Counted from the stretch's first letter, positions 36,084 to 46,994 are shown. The stretch is 64,000 nucleotides of DNA from Larix kaempferi (GCA_027924585.1 BSBM01000150.1:16406501-16470500), one strand, 5' to 3'. Translations and numbers: made by a program. Notes: generated by a model not told the origin, from the letters alone.

Positions 36084-38045
36084 TTGACACCATCTGTCAC
36101 CATTGAGTCCCCGAGACATTCTCGGCGCCTCCAGGGTGAGCCCCCACAGCACGGTTCACTTGACAGCATTCGTCATAGACATAGATCTTCATCACTTGAT
36201 ACCACTCATCATAGATCTCGAGCCTTGTCACTTGACTCCACTCGTCAGCGGCATAGAACTCCGTCACCCGAGCTAGACGCACCTTATTTTAGCTCTGATT
36301 CTGAGGCAGAGTCCGAGAACCCCATTTACAGTGCACCAACTAGCCCCATGGCTGGCATGACTTCCACCCCTTTCTTTGTAGGGACCATTGGTGGAGCATC
36401 CACCACCACACCAGCTGCCACACCTGCTTTGGGCATGCCCTCGATGGGGCCCTCATCTACCATTCCGATCACTGCACCCATTCTAGTAGCTGGCATACCC
36501 ATTCCCACTCCATCAGTGACTCACACTGCCCTTGGTGGTGCAGGACCATCCCATACCACTTTTGTTCCTCCACTTGGGGGAAACGTCCCGAACTCAGCCC
36601 CTCCACTTGGTGGCCTTGGCCCCAACATGGTCACACCCACTGGTATGTCACATCCTTCTACTAGTTTTTCATTCATGGCTAATCTCAACCTTCCTGACCT
36701 AGCTAGACTGACTAACGATCCCATCAGACACAACCCTGCGTGGCCTCACATTCCCGCCAATCTCCCCTCCGACATCCCTAAGTTTGAGGGCAAGGCAGGT
36801 GAGGACCCCCAGAACCATATTATGTCCTTCCATGTATGGTGTTCCTCCAACTCCATAGTGGATGACTCTGTCCATCTCCGTCTGTTACAATGCACCCTCA
36901 CTGGCTCTACAGCTAAGTGGTACATCGAGCAACCCCATGGGACCCATGCCACCTTTACTTCCCTTGTCTCGACCTTCCTGTAGTTCTTTCAGTTACCTAT
37001 CCGCTATGACGTGGGAATTGAGATCTTACTGTCGTGCAGACAAAACACGGCTACCCACATCACTGACCACATTCATGAGTGGCGTCGATGCCACAGCCTC
37101 TGCAAAATCAAGTTAGATGACCGTATCTTCTTACATTGGTTTCTTAAATCCCTCCTTCTTGTCATTGCCAAGGATGTGGCATCCGAATGACCCCAGTCCG
37201 AAGAAGAGGCCGTCCTCAAAGCCCAGCAATTTGACCTCATATACGCCCAATCGGGTTATCTGTATTCCATCATACCCGACGCCCCTCGCGGTGATTCCTC
37301 CCAACATGATGTGCCGGGGGCATCCCATGCCGCAGACGGCATCATTGGCTGTATTACCTCGCATCCCCAACCCTTTTCAATAGCACGTCCTAGCCATGGC
37401 CCCGACCTTTCGCGGGCTACATCACAGTCCGGAGCAACCAATTCGTATGCTCCCATGGCACATCACCACCATTCCCACCGACCCTCATGTCCACCTCAGT
37501 GCTTTGGTCATACATCCCCCGCTTACGCCCCCTCGGTCACAACTCAACCCTATTACCACCTGCAGGCTGCACCAGCTCCTGTGTCCTCTCAAACCCAACA
37601 TACTTATTACCCACCACAAGCAGCCCCTGCGGCAAACCCACAACCCGCTCCGCAGACGTATCAGCAACACCCACAAGGTTCAGCACCTGGCGCAGCCTCC
37701 CCCTCCTTATTATCCACCGCAGCTTGCTCCCGCACCTGCACAACCCCAGAACCCACTTGCTACCCAAGAGCAAGTTTACGCCCAACAGAATCCACAGTAG
37801 AACCAAAACAACCAACGCCAACAGGGCCAGCCAAACCGTGGCAAAGGTCGTAACCATGGGAATAACCCCCCTCTAGACCAAGCCGGTCAACCTCCCAATC
37901 CCCCAAACAACAATAACGTGGCCCCTGCCAACCAGAACCCTGATCGACCACCCAAGCAGTCTAAACACCCTAATTTGCGAACAAACCACCCTTGTTCTAT
38001 TTGTGGGGTCTATGGCCACTACACACATGCTTGCCCACATTTGGA
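36084..38045 (+). pseudogene. gag: gag of the Tat-like element
   Basis: The reading frame starts around a TTG at 36084 (TPSVTIESPRHSRRLQGE); no in-frame ATG follows the upstream TGA, so the start codon is probably lost. The N-terminus is Ser/His-rich and Pro-rich. The capsid region has LTGSTAKWYIEQ (about 36900), then QLPIRYD, THITDHIHEWRR, FLKSLLLVIAKDV and AQQFDLIYAQSGYLY, all typical of Tat-type gag. A frame change near 37690 leads into a Gln/Pro-rich tract and one zinc knuckle, CSICGVYGHYTHACP (37992-38033, C-X2-C-X4-H-X4-C). In-frame stops include TAG 36981-36983, a TGA after DVASE, a TAG ending the frame near 37800, and a TGA after ACPHLE. Gag would form the particle around the element RNA. 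Confidence 0.85.
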
Positions 38046-38139
38046 GTGAGCTCGACAACTCTGGACTGATGATGCCCATCACCAAGGGCACGCGGCTCCT
38101 CAGGCACCACCCAACCCCCCACCCCCTCAGCAGCAACCT

Positions 38140-39650
38140 TTGGTGCTGCAAAAGCCCTTACCCACCCAAGGTGTAGTGAACACTCAACCGTTGGCTCCCC
38201 CTCAAGGCAACGCGCCACCACAACAACAGATCACTTATGCTGCTCCTGATCAACCCATGTTAGGTTCAGGTACCCACCACTTGTTGATGATGTCATTCGC
38301 TAATGTCAACCTCCAAACCCGTCGAAACCAATATGGCTCCGCCCCTGAAGCCTCTCCCACCGACAAAAACACTAACGCTCATCCCACTGATCAGATGTTA
38401 CGTATACCTCTGGCTCCACTCGATGGTGCCTCTAAAGCACCTTGTTTCCCACTTCGTCATATCAACAATAACCCCAATGCTCGTGCTGCGTCAAATTACA
38501 ACATTGTAGATGGCTTAGTCCAATCTCCCGCAGCCATGTCTGCGTTAGAAGTCTTAAAAAACTGTCCTTCACAGCGCAAGACTTTGCTCTCTGCCATTGG
38601 TGCTATTGACCCCAATGATTCACAACTGATGGAATTCGATTTGGACCAGTCTGAACCACGCCTGCCTTCCACTTTAGCATTCCAAGTTTCTGTTTCCGTT
38701 CGGAATATTGTCATCCATCGGTGCATTATCGATGAAGGTGCCTCTACATGCGTCATGTCCACATTCGTTTGGCAGAAGTTGGGATCCCCTACTCTCCAGT
38801 AGTCCACCACTGCGTTGTGAGCCTACGATGGCCGTTCGGCTCAACCCCAAGGTCTCTTAGCTAATGTCCCCGTCCAGTTGGCTGGTAAAACCGTGCTCAT
38901 TGATATAGAGGTCATCAATGCCCAACTTGATTATAACCTCTTACTTGGATGCAGCTACATGTATGCCATGCGGGCGGTTTCCTCTTCCGTCTTTCATACC
39001 ATGATGTTCCCCCATGACGGATGCGTGGTCAAGGTCGACCAACTCACCTATTACGATCCAAATGCCCCCGCTACACCTGAGAATGTTCTCCCCATGGTTG
39101 AACAACCCGTTCGTGGTGCCACTACCTCATTTGTTTCCTCTGTGGGACCCGGAGTTTACTCAGATACACCGATGACCTCCACATTCCAATCCATTCCTCC
39201 CCCGTCACCTGCACCCGAAGTATCTGACCTATGTACCCTTTCCCACAATACACAAACACCCAACAATCAACTGCCCTTGTTACCCAAACCACCATTGGTA
39301 CCTAGTCACATTGGTGTTACACCCACCCACACAATCCCCTTCCTATTCCCTCCCTCGGGAGTAGTAAGCGCCCTGGTTATGGCTACCCTCAGCCTCCCCG
39401 GGTTAACCTTAGGATTACCCATGTGGTATATTTCGCCTCCCGTTCCCCCGCCGACACAAAATGTTGTCCTTCAACTGGTGCAACCCATTGTCACTACTAG
39501 TCAACCACCTCCTGGTGTCACTACCCCTTCATCATCTACAAATCCCCCTCCTCTTATCAAGCCCACTGGGGGCAGAGGCCCACAACCATACACTGTTGTA
39601 CCCTCTTCCAAGGCAGTTAAACCTCCCCCCCCCCCCCCCCCCCCCCGTGT
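38140..39650 (+). pseudogene. Aspartic protease region of the Tat-like element
   Basis: It stays in the frame entered near 37690. The motif IIDEGASTCVMS (GAT GAA GGT at 38731-38739) corresponds to the D-S/T-G active site, with E in place of S/T, as I recall for many Tat-type proteins. After two stops (TAG, TGA, about 38800-38820) come VQLAGKTVLIDIEV and LDYNLLLGCSYMYAM, the flap and second half. A Pro-rich linker follows and ends in a run of 22 C residues (39625-39646). There the coding frame moves by one base, so the protease and the downstream pol frame are not continuous in this copy. Confidence 0.78.
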
Positions 39651-40366
39651 TTCGTGCTCCCCCCAAATTCTCATTGTGTGATGAGTTAGGCCATCCGACT
39701 CATCAATGTCCACAATTACCTGCATTACAGGAACACATGCAAATGCTTGACGACGACCCCAACATCCCGGTTGTCGAACTCGATCCAACCCCTAAGCCTC
39801 GTGATAAATCACTGCGTACCAACCACCCTTGTGCAATATGCGGTGTTTACGACCATTACTCACATCACTGTCCTGATCTCCCAGATTACAGAGCAGCTCT
39901 CTACGAGATGAATAATTTGGACCTTGAGACGACACCCCCCACAATTGAGGAGATCCACCCCCCGGTATCATCCCCATCCGACGAGATTAACACCATTTAT
40001 ATGATCTCTTCGACTACCACTTCCTTGTCAACCGATTTGACAACTCAATGTTTTCGCAATGATGAGGAGATTCTAGAGGCTCTCACTGCCCCGGATTATC
40101 CTTGGGATGACATGCACCATCGTTCATATTTCCTCCCAGAAGAATCCTCCTCCACCACAGCTACCCAATTTGCGGTTGAGTCCAAAGATTTCCTTCCCAC
40201 CAAAGTCGACTGGTTTAAGGATCCTATTTCTGCTCCTGAGACCTTTGAGGAAGGTAACATGGCCAACATCTCACCTGTCATTCACATCGATATCTCAGAC
40301 CCACCTGGTGCTCTTGAAATCATTACATTAGGAGCATCCTGCAATGAGTATGAGATTGGAGAGTAA
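39650..40366 (+). pseudogene. Linker with zinc-knuckle-like motifs between protease and RT
   Basis: In the pol frame after the C run, a degenerate knuckle (SLCDELGHPTHQCP, first Cys missing) is followed by an intact one, CAICGVYDHYSHHCP, about 130 bases on. The rest is acidic and Ser/Thr-rich (EEILEALTAPDYPWDDM). It ends at TAA 40364-40366, probably a mutated codon because the frame continues directly into RT. The intact knuckle closely resembles the one at the end of gag (CSICGVYGHYTHACP), suggesting an internal duplication. Confidence 0.7.
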
Positions 40367-40372
40367 AAAAAA

Positions 40373-41560
40373 CTTTTCCAAGAGTTCCGTGATGTCTTTG
40401 CCTGGTCCTATACTGAAATGCCTGGTCTTGACCCCGCTATTATAGAGCACCACATTGACACATGGCCAGATGTACCCCCCGTTCGCCAGAAATAGTGCCC
40501 CATTCATCCTTCCAAGCTCCCCGCTGTTAAAGCAGAGGTTGAGAAACTTCGCAAAGCAAGATTCATTTATCCTATTGCATATACTACCTAGGTTTCAAAC
40601 CCCGTTCCCGTTAACAAAAAACAAGGCACCATTAGAGTATGTACTGACTTCCACGATTTAAACCGCGCCTGTCCCAAAGACAACTTCCCCACGCCATTTA
40701 TTGACCAACTCATCGATGCGTGTGTAGGGCATGAAGTCCTATCTTTCATGGACAGTTTTTTTGGATACAACCCCATTCAGATTCAGATCCGTAAGGAGGA
40801 TCAGTACAAGACTGCCTTTACCACCCCATGGGGCACCTTTTCCTATCGCGTCATGCCTTTCGGCCTCAAAAATGCTGGTGCCACCTTCCAGCGGGCCATG
40901 ACCTACTGTTTTCACGACTTGGTCCATATCCTGCTAGTCTATCTTGACAACCTTACAGCTCGTTCCCGGAAACGATCAGACCACCTTAACGACCTCCGAC
41001 AAGTTTTCCTGCGTTGTCGCAAATATCAAATCCGCTTGAACCCACACAAGTGTGTCTTTTGCATTCTAGCAGGCCGGTTGTTGGGTTTCATTGTTTCCTA
41101 GAAAGGAATTGTTGTTGATCTCCTGAAAGTCCAAGCAATCTTAGACCTCCCCTCTCCTCGCACGCTTTGGCAGCTCCAGAGTCTGCAGGGGCGATCCAAT
41201 TTCCTTCGTTGCTTCGTTCCCGATTATGCCACCACCGTTCATGGTTTCCTATGCTTGCTTCGTACCCACATACCCTTTGTTTGGGATGAGCAAGCAGAAG
41301 CTGCATTCGAAGCCCTCAAGAAAGCTCTCACACAAGCCCCTTTGATCTCCCCTCCGGATTTCTCTCAGGATTTCATCCTTTATGTCTCGGCATCCGAACA
41401 TGCCGTGTCCAGAGTCCTGGTTCAAGAAGACGCCGCTCACTAGGAGCACATCATTTACTACGTCAGCCAGACCTTGTCTGGACCACCCCTATGTTACCCA
41501 TATGAGGAAAGAGTCACCCTTGCTGTGGTCTTTTCCATCCAAAAATTGTGACACTACATT
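40373..41560 (+). pseudogene. Reverse transcriptase and first RNase H (broken)
   Basis: Same frame as the linker and integrase. Motifs: GTIRVCTDFHDLNRACPKD, SFMDSFFGYNPIQI, TPWGTFSYRVMPFGLKNAGA and the catalytic box VYLDNL, where the second Asp of YxDD is Asn (AAC, 40949-40951). Stops: TAG 40493-40495, TAG 40589-40591, TAG 41099-41101, TAG 41441-41443 and TGA 41549-41551. The RNase H that follows (FILYVSASEHAVSRVLVQE, YYVSQTL) lacks the first catalytic Asp; in the Tat lineage this domain is known to be degenerate and supplemented by a second one. The copy could not make active RT. Confidence 0.85.
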
Positions 41561-43060
41561 TTGCTCAGTCATACCACAATTGTCGCTGACTCCAACCCCA
41601 TGGTCTATCTCTTAAACCAGTGGATCCTGCAAGGTTGCATTGCTAAATGGGTCATTATTCTCCAGGAATATGACCTCACGTTCAGAACCCCTAAGAGCAC
41701 TAAATCCCTCGCGCTTTCCAAGCTCATCACTGATCTCCCCTCCCTTCTGTCATCCCCACAAATCTCCGATGAGTTACCCGACAATCACTTGTTCACCATC
41801 TCATATGATGACCCATGGTACGGTGATATTTTGCTATACCTTCGCACGCAGAATTCCAGACCCAACATCAGTCGTGATGGACACCGCCGTATCCGTCACC
41901 AAGCCTCTCGATATCTCCTCTTAGGCGATGTCCTTTACCGGCGAGGGTTTGACACGATTCTCCGTCGTTTCCTTACACACGAGGAAGCTGAACACGTCCT
42001 CAATGATTGTCATAGTGGTGCTTGCGGTGGACATTTCTCTGGAATGGCCACCGCCCAAAAGGTCGTCTGTGCCAGATACTTCTGGCCCACACTCTTTACC
42101 GACTGCATCACAGCGGTCAAATATTGCCATAATTGCCAACATTTTTCCCCCAAGGCCCGGACACCACCCGCTCCATTACACCCAGTCGTCACCATTGGTC
42201 CCTTTTGTAAGTGGGCCATCGACTTCATGGAATGTAAACCCCCATCTGCCAATGGCCATAAGTACATCATTGTCGACGTCGATTACTTCACCAAATGGGT
42301 GGAAGCCATGCCCACCTTCAATTGTACCGCTGACACCGCTGCCCGTTTCTTTTTTAACCACATTATCACTCGATTCGGGGTTCCCAAACAGTCGGTCTCA
42401 GACAATGGTTCACACTTCGAATATTCCATTTGGCGCGAGTTATCCACCCTACTAAAGTTCCAACATCAGTATTCTTCTGCTTACTACCCCCAAGGGAACG
42501 ACCAAGTAGAGGCCGTTAACAAAATCTTAAAAACCATTCTCCAATGCACTGCTGACCGGCATAAGTCCAATTGGCACCACATGTTGTTCCTTGCCTTATG
42601 GGCTTACCGTACATCCACCAAAACTGCCACCGGTTTTACCCCGTTTCATTTAGTTCACGGTGTAGAGTCTGTTCTCCCCATCGAGTGTCAGATACCTGCC
42701 TTACACATCGCCGTCGAGCTTCTCCCAGACACCTCCCCCCTCGAGCAACGTCTGCTATCACTTGAACAAGCTGATGAATACCATCGTGCCACTCTCCAGA
42801 CCATTGAAGCCGCCAAGAACCATTCCAAAGATGGTTACGACAAACATGTACACCCTCGAACTTTCCATGAAGGGGAATTCGTCCTCACCTATGACCAAGC
42901 CCACGACAAAACTAGTAAAGGAAAGTTCAAATCCATGTGGCAAGGCCCTTACATCGTGCCGACCTGCCTCAGCAATGGGGCATACATTTTAACTGACTTA
43001 GAAGGTCACCCTTTGCGCAACCCTCGTAATGGGTTGTATCTTAAATGCTTTTATCCCTAA
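41561..43060 (+). CDS. Integrase region, Tat-like element (copy 1)
   Basis: An open frame of 499 codons, the downstream part of pol after the TGA at 41549. Residues 1-60 finish the first RNase H. The zinc-binding HHCC has H151, H158, C189 and C192. The core has D221 (AIDFME), D281 (SDNGSHF) and E317 (DQVEAVNK), with the standard 35 residues between the last two. The C-terminus has a GPY-type motif (WQGPYIV, about 460-466) and ends LKCFYP. Integrase joins element cDNA to host DNA. No residue needed for catalysis is missing, but without an upstream start and with stops before it, the domain would not be made as part of a normal polyprotein. Confidence 0.9.
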   Translation: MLSHTTIVADSNPMVYLLNQWILQGCIAKWVIILQEYDLTFRTPKSTKSLALSKLITDLPSLLSSPQISDELPDNHLFTISYDDPWYGDILLYLRTQNSRPNISRDGHRRIRHQASRYLLLGDVLYRRGFDTILRRFLTHEEAEHVLNDCHSGACGGHFSGMATAQKVVCARYFWPTLFTDCITAVKYCHNCQHFSPKARTPPAPLHPVVTIGPFCKWAIDFMECKPPSANGHKYIIVDVDYFTKWVEAMPTFNCTADTAARFFFNHIITRFGVPKQSVSDNGSHFEYSIWRELSTLLKFQHQYSSAYYPQGNDQVEAVNKILKTILQCTADRHKSNWHHMLFLALWAYRTSTKTATGFTPFHLVHGVESVLPIECQIPALHIAVELLPDTSPLEQRLLSLEQADEYHRATLQTIEAAKNHSKDGYDKHVHPRTFHEGEFVLTYDQAHDKTSKGKFKSMWQGPYIVPTCLSNGAYILTDLEGHPLRNPRNGLYLKCFYP

Positions 43061-43162
43061 ATAACCCACGGCCCCATTGGTCCATATTGTACATTTTGCT
43101 CTCTTTTTGTTTTTTACCTTTTTTACCGCAATATTACATTCATCATTTTCGCATGACCACAG

Positions 43163-43591
43163 ATGGACCATCTTCCACCTCATTACATTGGCTTCGTCGA
43201 TGGATCAAGCCGCTGGTCTCCCAACCTGGCTTCTGTAGCATGGGTCTTATATTCCCCTTCACATGAATTGATTCACCTTGACGGAATATGTATAGGCGCT
43301 GCTACCAATAACCAGGTGGATTATGATGCTGTGACCGGTCTCCTGACTGCTGCCCTCCAGATGGGCATATGTCACCTTCATGTGTTCCTTGACTCCCAAC
43401 TACTTGTCTTCCAGCTCAACAACTGCTATCAGGTGCGTGATCCCTGCCTCTTTAGAAAATTTCTGCACACAAAACAACTCAGCCGACAATTTGAATCCAT
43501 AACATTCACTCATGTCCCACGAGCTCAAAATAGTGTCGCAGATCAAATGGCTAATAACATCCTAGATTGGCACATCAATCACACCATGTAA
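43163..43591 (+). CDS. Second (archaeal-type) RNase H, copy 1
   Basis: 142 codons from ATG, in the same frame as integrase but after its TAA (43058-43060) and about 100 bases. Motifs: FVDGSS (D13), TNNQVDYDAV (D53 where most RNases H have Glu), FLDSQLLV (D77) and HVPRAQNSVADQMA (D127). This matches the extra RNase H of Tat elements, thought to remove element RNA during reverse transcription. In the Tat elements I know it sits before integrase; here it follows integrase and may be a separate product. Confidence 0.85.
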   Translation: MDHLPPHYIGFVDGSSRWSPNLASVAWVLYSPSHELIHLDGICIGAATNNQVDYDAVTGLLTAALQMGICHLHVFLDSQLLVFQLNNCYQVRDPCLFRKFLHTKQLSRQFESITFTHVPRAQNSVADQMANNILDWHINHTM

Positions 43592-43659
43592 AACCTCCAT
43601 CATGCATCATCATCCCATAACATCTCATCAAAAATATATAAAAACCCAAAAAGATTGCA

Positions 43660-44093
43660 AGGGGCATCCACGTGCCTATCACCACACAAAACATTTGCAT
43701 CCATGTGCAATAAAAATAAAAACACATTCATCTACAGGGGCATCCACGTTCCTAATCCTACATACATCATGTTGCATAACATACAATACACAAGGGGCAT
43801 CCATGTTCCCATCATTCTATACTACTTGCATCCATGTGCAATACTAACATATAACAAACCATAAGTGCATCCACGTGCGTACACTAAATCATCATCGCAA
43901 AAAGGTGCATCCATGTGCATATATATATATATCAAAAAATGAATGTCAATATGCAACACATGTTCTGAGTACCCCCATACTCAGCTATACAAAAAAATAT
44001 CTATACATTCCTACGCCTCATAGAATACATGCCATAGCTACAAAATCGAGGGGGAGTCCCTTGTACTCCCTAATGAGAGTCATACCCTACGTC
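43660..44093. repeat. Interspersed GCATCCACGTGC motifs, copy 1
   Basis: About seven copies of GCATCCA(C/T)GT(G/T)C with irregular spacing of roughly 30-60 bases, some containing the G-box core CACGTG, followed by an (AT)n tract near 43920. The whole array recurs at 46528-46961 in copy 2. Confidence 0.75.
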
Positions 44094-44428
44094 ATGCCAC
44101 CACTGTTCATGGTTTCCTATGCTTGCTTCGTACCCACATACCCTTTGTTTGGGATGAGCAAGCAGAAGCTGCATTCGAAGCCCTCAAGAAAGCTCTCACA
44201 CAAGCCCCTTTGATCTCCCCTCCGGATTTCTCTCAGGATTTCATCCTTTATGTCTCGGCATCCGAACATGCCGTGTCCAGAGTCCTGGTTCAAGAAGACG
44301 CCGCTCACTAGGAGCACATCATTTACTACGTCAGCCAGACCTTGTCTGGACCACCCCTATGTTACCCATATGAGGAAAGAGTCACCCTTGCTGTGGTCTT
44401 TTCCATCCAAAAATTGTGACACTACATT
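44094..44428 (+). pseudogene. Partial RT/RNase H, second copy
   Basis: Repeats 41226-41560, beginning inside the region after RT (HGFLCLLRTHIPFVWDE). It keeps the same TAG and TGA stops as copy 1, so those mutations predate the duplication. Confidence 0.85.
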
Positions 44429-45928
44429 TTGCTCAGTCATACCACAATTGTCGCTGACTCCAACCCCATGGTCTATCTCTTAAACCAGTGGCTCCTGCAA
44501 GGTTGCATTGCTAAATGGGTCATTATTCTCCAGGAATATGACCTCACGTTCAGAACCCCTAAGAGCACTAAATCCCTCGCGCTTTCCAAGCTCATCACTG
44601 ATCTCCCCTCCCTTCTGTCATCCCCACAAATCTCCGATGAGTTACCCGACAATCACTTGTTCACCATCTCATATGATGACCCATGGTACGGTGATATTTT
44701 GCTATACCTTCGCACGCAGAATTCCAGACCCAACATCAGTCGTGATGGACACCGCCGTATCCGTCACCAAGCCTCTCGATATCTCCTCTTAGGCGATGTC
44801 CTTTACCGGCGAGGGTTTGACACGATTCTCCGTCGTTTCCTTACACACGAGGAAGCTGAACACGTCCTCAATGATTGTCATAGTGGTGCTTGCGGTGGAC
44901 ATTTCTCTGGAATGGCCACCGCCCAAAAGGTCGTCTGTGCCAGATACTTCTGGCCCACACTCTTTACCGACTGCATCACAGCGGTCAAATATTGCCATAA
45001 TTGCCAACATTTTTCCCCCAAGGCCCGGACACCACCCGCTCCATTACACCCAGTCGTCACCATTGGTCCCTTTTGTAAGTGGGCCATCGACTTCATGGAA
45101 TGTAAACCCCCATCTGCCAATGGCCATAAGTACATCATTGTCGACGTCGATTACTTCACCAAATGGGTGGAAGCCATGCCCACCTTCAATTGTACCGCTG
45201 ACACCGCTGCCCGTTTCTTTTTTAACCACATTATCACTCGATTCGGGGTTCCCAAACAGTCGGTCTCAGACAATGGTTCACACTTCGAATATTCCATTTG
45301 GCGCGAGTTATCCACCCTACTAAAGTTCCAACATCAGTATTCTTCTGCTTACTACCCCCAAGGGAACGACCAAGTAGAGGCCGTTAACAAAATCTTAAAA
45401 ACCATTCTCCAATGCACTGCTGACCGGCATAAGTCCAATTGGCACCACATGTTGTTCCTTGCCTTATGGGCTTACCGTACATCCACCAAAACTGCCACCG
45501 GTTTTACCCCGTTTCATTTAGTTCACGGTGTAGAGTCTGTTCTCCCCATCGAGTGTCAGATACCTGCCTTACACATCGCCGTCGAGCTTCTCCCAGACAC
45601 CTCCCCCCTCGAGCAACGTCTGCTATCACTTGAACAAGCTGATGAATACCATCGTGCCACTCTCCAGACCATTGAAGCCGCCAAGAACCATTCCAAAGAT
45701 GGTTACGACAAACATGTACACCCTCGAACTTTCCATGAAGGGGACTTCGTCCTCACCTATGACCAAGCCCACGACAAAACTAGTAAAGGAAAGTTCAAAT
45801 CCATGTGGCAAGGCCCTTACATCGTGCCGAACTGCCTCAGCAATGGGGCATACATTTTAACTGACTTAGAAGGTCACCCTTTGCGCAACCCTCGTAATGG
45901 GTTGTATCTTAAATGCTTTTATCCCTAA
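44429..45928 (+). CDS. Integrase region, Tat-like element (copy 2)
   Basis: 499 codons, almost identical to copy 1. HHCC and D221/D281/E317 are unchanged. The differences I found are Ile to Leu at residue 22 (ATC to CTC), Glu to Asp near residue 439 (GAATTC to GACTTC) and Thr to Asn near residue 468 (ACC to AAC). No RT precedes this copy, so it can only be a remnant of duplication. Confidence 0.88.
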   Translation: MLSHTTIVADSNPMVYLLNQWLLQGCIAKWVIILQEYDLTFRTPKSTKSLALSKLITDLPSLLSSPQISDELPDNHLFTISYDDPWYGDILLYLRTQNSRPNISRDGHRRIRHQASRYLLLGDVLYRRGFDTILRRFLTHEEAEHVLNDCHSGACGGHFSGMATAQKVVCARYFWPTLFTDCITAVKYCHNCQHFSPKARTPPAPLHPVVTIGPFCKWAIDFMECKPPSANGHKYIIVDVDYFTKWVEAMPTFNCTADTAARFFFNHIITRFGVPKQSVSDNGSHFEYSIWRELSTLLKFQHQYSSAYYPQGNDQVEAVNKILKTILQCTADRHKSNWHHMLFLALWAYRTSTKTATGFTPFHLVHGVESVLPIECQIPALHIAVELLPDTSPLEQRLLSLEQADEYHRATLQTIEAAKNHSKDGYDKHVHPRTFHEGDFVLTYDQAHDKTSKGKFKSMWQGPYIVPNCLSNGAYILTDLEGHPLRNPRNGLYLKCFYP

Positions 45929-46030
45929 ATAACCCACGGCCCCATTGGTCCATATTGTACATTTTGCTCTCTTTTTGTTTTTTACCTTTTTTACCGCAAT
46001 ATTACATTCATCATTTTCGCATGACCACAG

Positions 46031-46459
46031 ATGGACCATCTTCCACCTCATTACATTGGATTCGTCGATGGATCAAGCCGCTGGTCTCCCAACCTGGCTT
46101 CTGTAGCATGGGTCTTATATTCCCCTTCACATGAATTGATTCACCTTGACGGAATATGTATAGGCGCTGCTACCAATAACCAGGTGGATTATGATGCTGT
46201 GACCGGTCTCCTGACTGCTGCCCTCCAGATGGGCATATGTCACCTTCATGTGTTCCTTGACTCCCAACTACTTGTCTTCCAGCTCAACAACTGCTATCAG
46301 GTGCGTGATCCCTGCCTCTTTAGAAAATTTCTGCACACAAAACAACTCAGCCGACAATTTGAATCCATAACATTCACTCATGTCCCACGAGCTCAAAATA
46401 GTGTCGCAGATCAAATGGCTAATAACATCCTAGATTGGCACATCAATCACACCATGTAA
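46031..46459 (+). CDS. Second (archaeal-type) RNase H, copy 2
   Basis: 142 codons with the same motifs as copy 1, including Asp in place of the usual Glu at residue 53. It follows integrase copy 2 at the same distance. The only nearby change is GGC to GGA, which is silent. Confidence 0.85.
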   Translation: MDHLPPHYIGFVDGSSRWSPNLASVAWVLYSPSHELIHLDGICIGAATNNQVDYDAVTGLLTAALQMGICHLHVFLDSQLLVFQLNNCYQVRDPCLFRKFLHTKQLSRQFESITFTHVPRAQNSVADQMANNILDWHINHTM

Positions 46460-46994
46460 AACCTCCATCATGCATCATCATCCCATAACATCTCATCAAA
46501 AATATATAAAAACCCAAAAAGATTGCAAGGGGCATCCACGTGCCTATCACCACACAAAACATTTGCATCCATGTGCAATAAAAATAAAAACACATTCATC
46601 TACAGGGGCATCCACGTTCCTAATCCTACATACATCATGTTGCATAACATACAATACACAAGGGGCATCCATGTTCCCATCATTCTATACTACTTGCATC
46701 CATGTGCAATACTAACATATAACAAACCATAAGTGCATCCACGTGCGTACACTAAATCATCATCGCAAAAAGGTGCATCCATGTGCATATATATATATAT
46801 CAAAAAATGAATGTCAATATGCAACACATGTTCTGAGTACCCCCATACTCAGCTATACAAAAAAATATCTATACATTCCTACGCCTCATAGAATACATGC
46901 CATAGCTACAAAATCGAGGGGGAGTCCCTTGTACTCCCTAATGAGAGTCATACCCTACGTCACTGCCTGCATCAGCTGCCTCCGAGTCCTCACG

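Larger units (their letters stand above)
41226..46961 (+). repeat. Tandem duplication of 2,868 bases in the Tat-like element
   Basis: Unit 1 is 41226-44093 and unit 2 is 44094-46961. They are almost identical; I saw only isolated substitutions, for example GTGGATCC/GTGGCTCC, GGGGAATTC/GGGGACTTC, GCCGACCTG/GCCGAACTG and ATTGGCTTC/ATTGGATTC. Each unit holds the end of RT/RNase H, integrase, the second RNase H and a non-coding tail. The junction joins ...TACGTC to ATGCCACCAC. Confidence 0.95.

Noticed and set aside
41928-42455. 175-codon + strand ORF (and its twin at 44796-45323)
   Set aside because: Out-of-frame shadow of the integrase frame, which has the real catalytic motifs.
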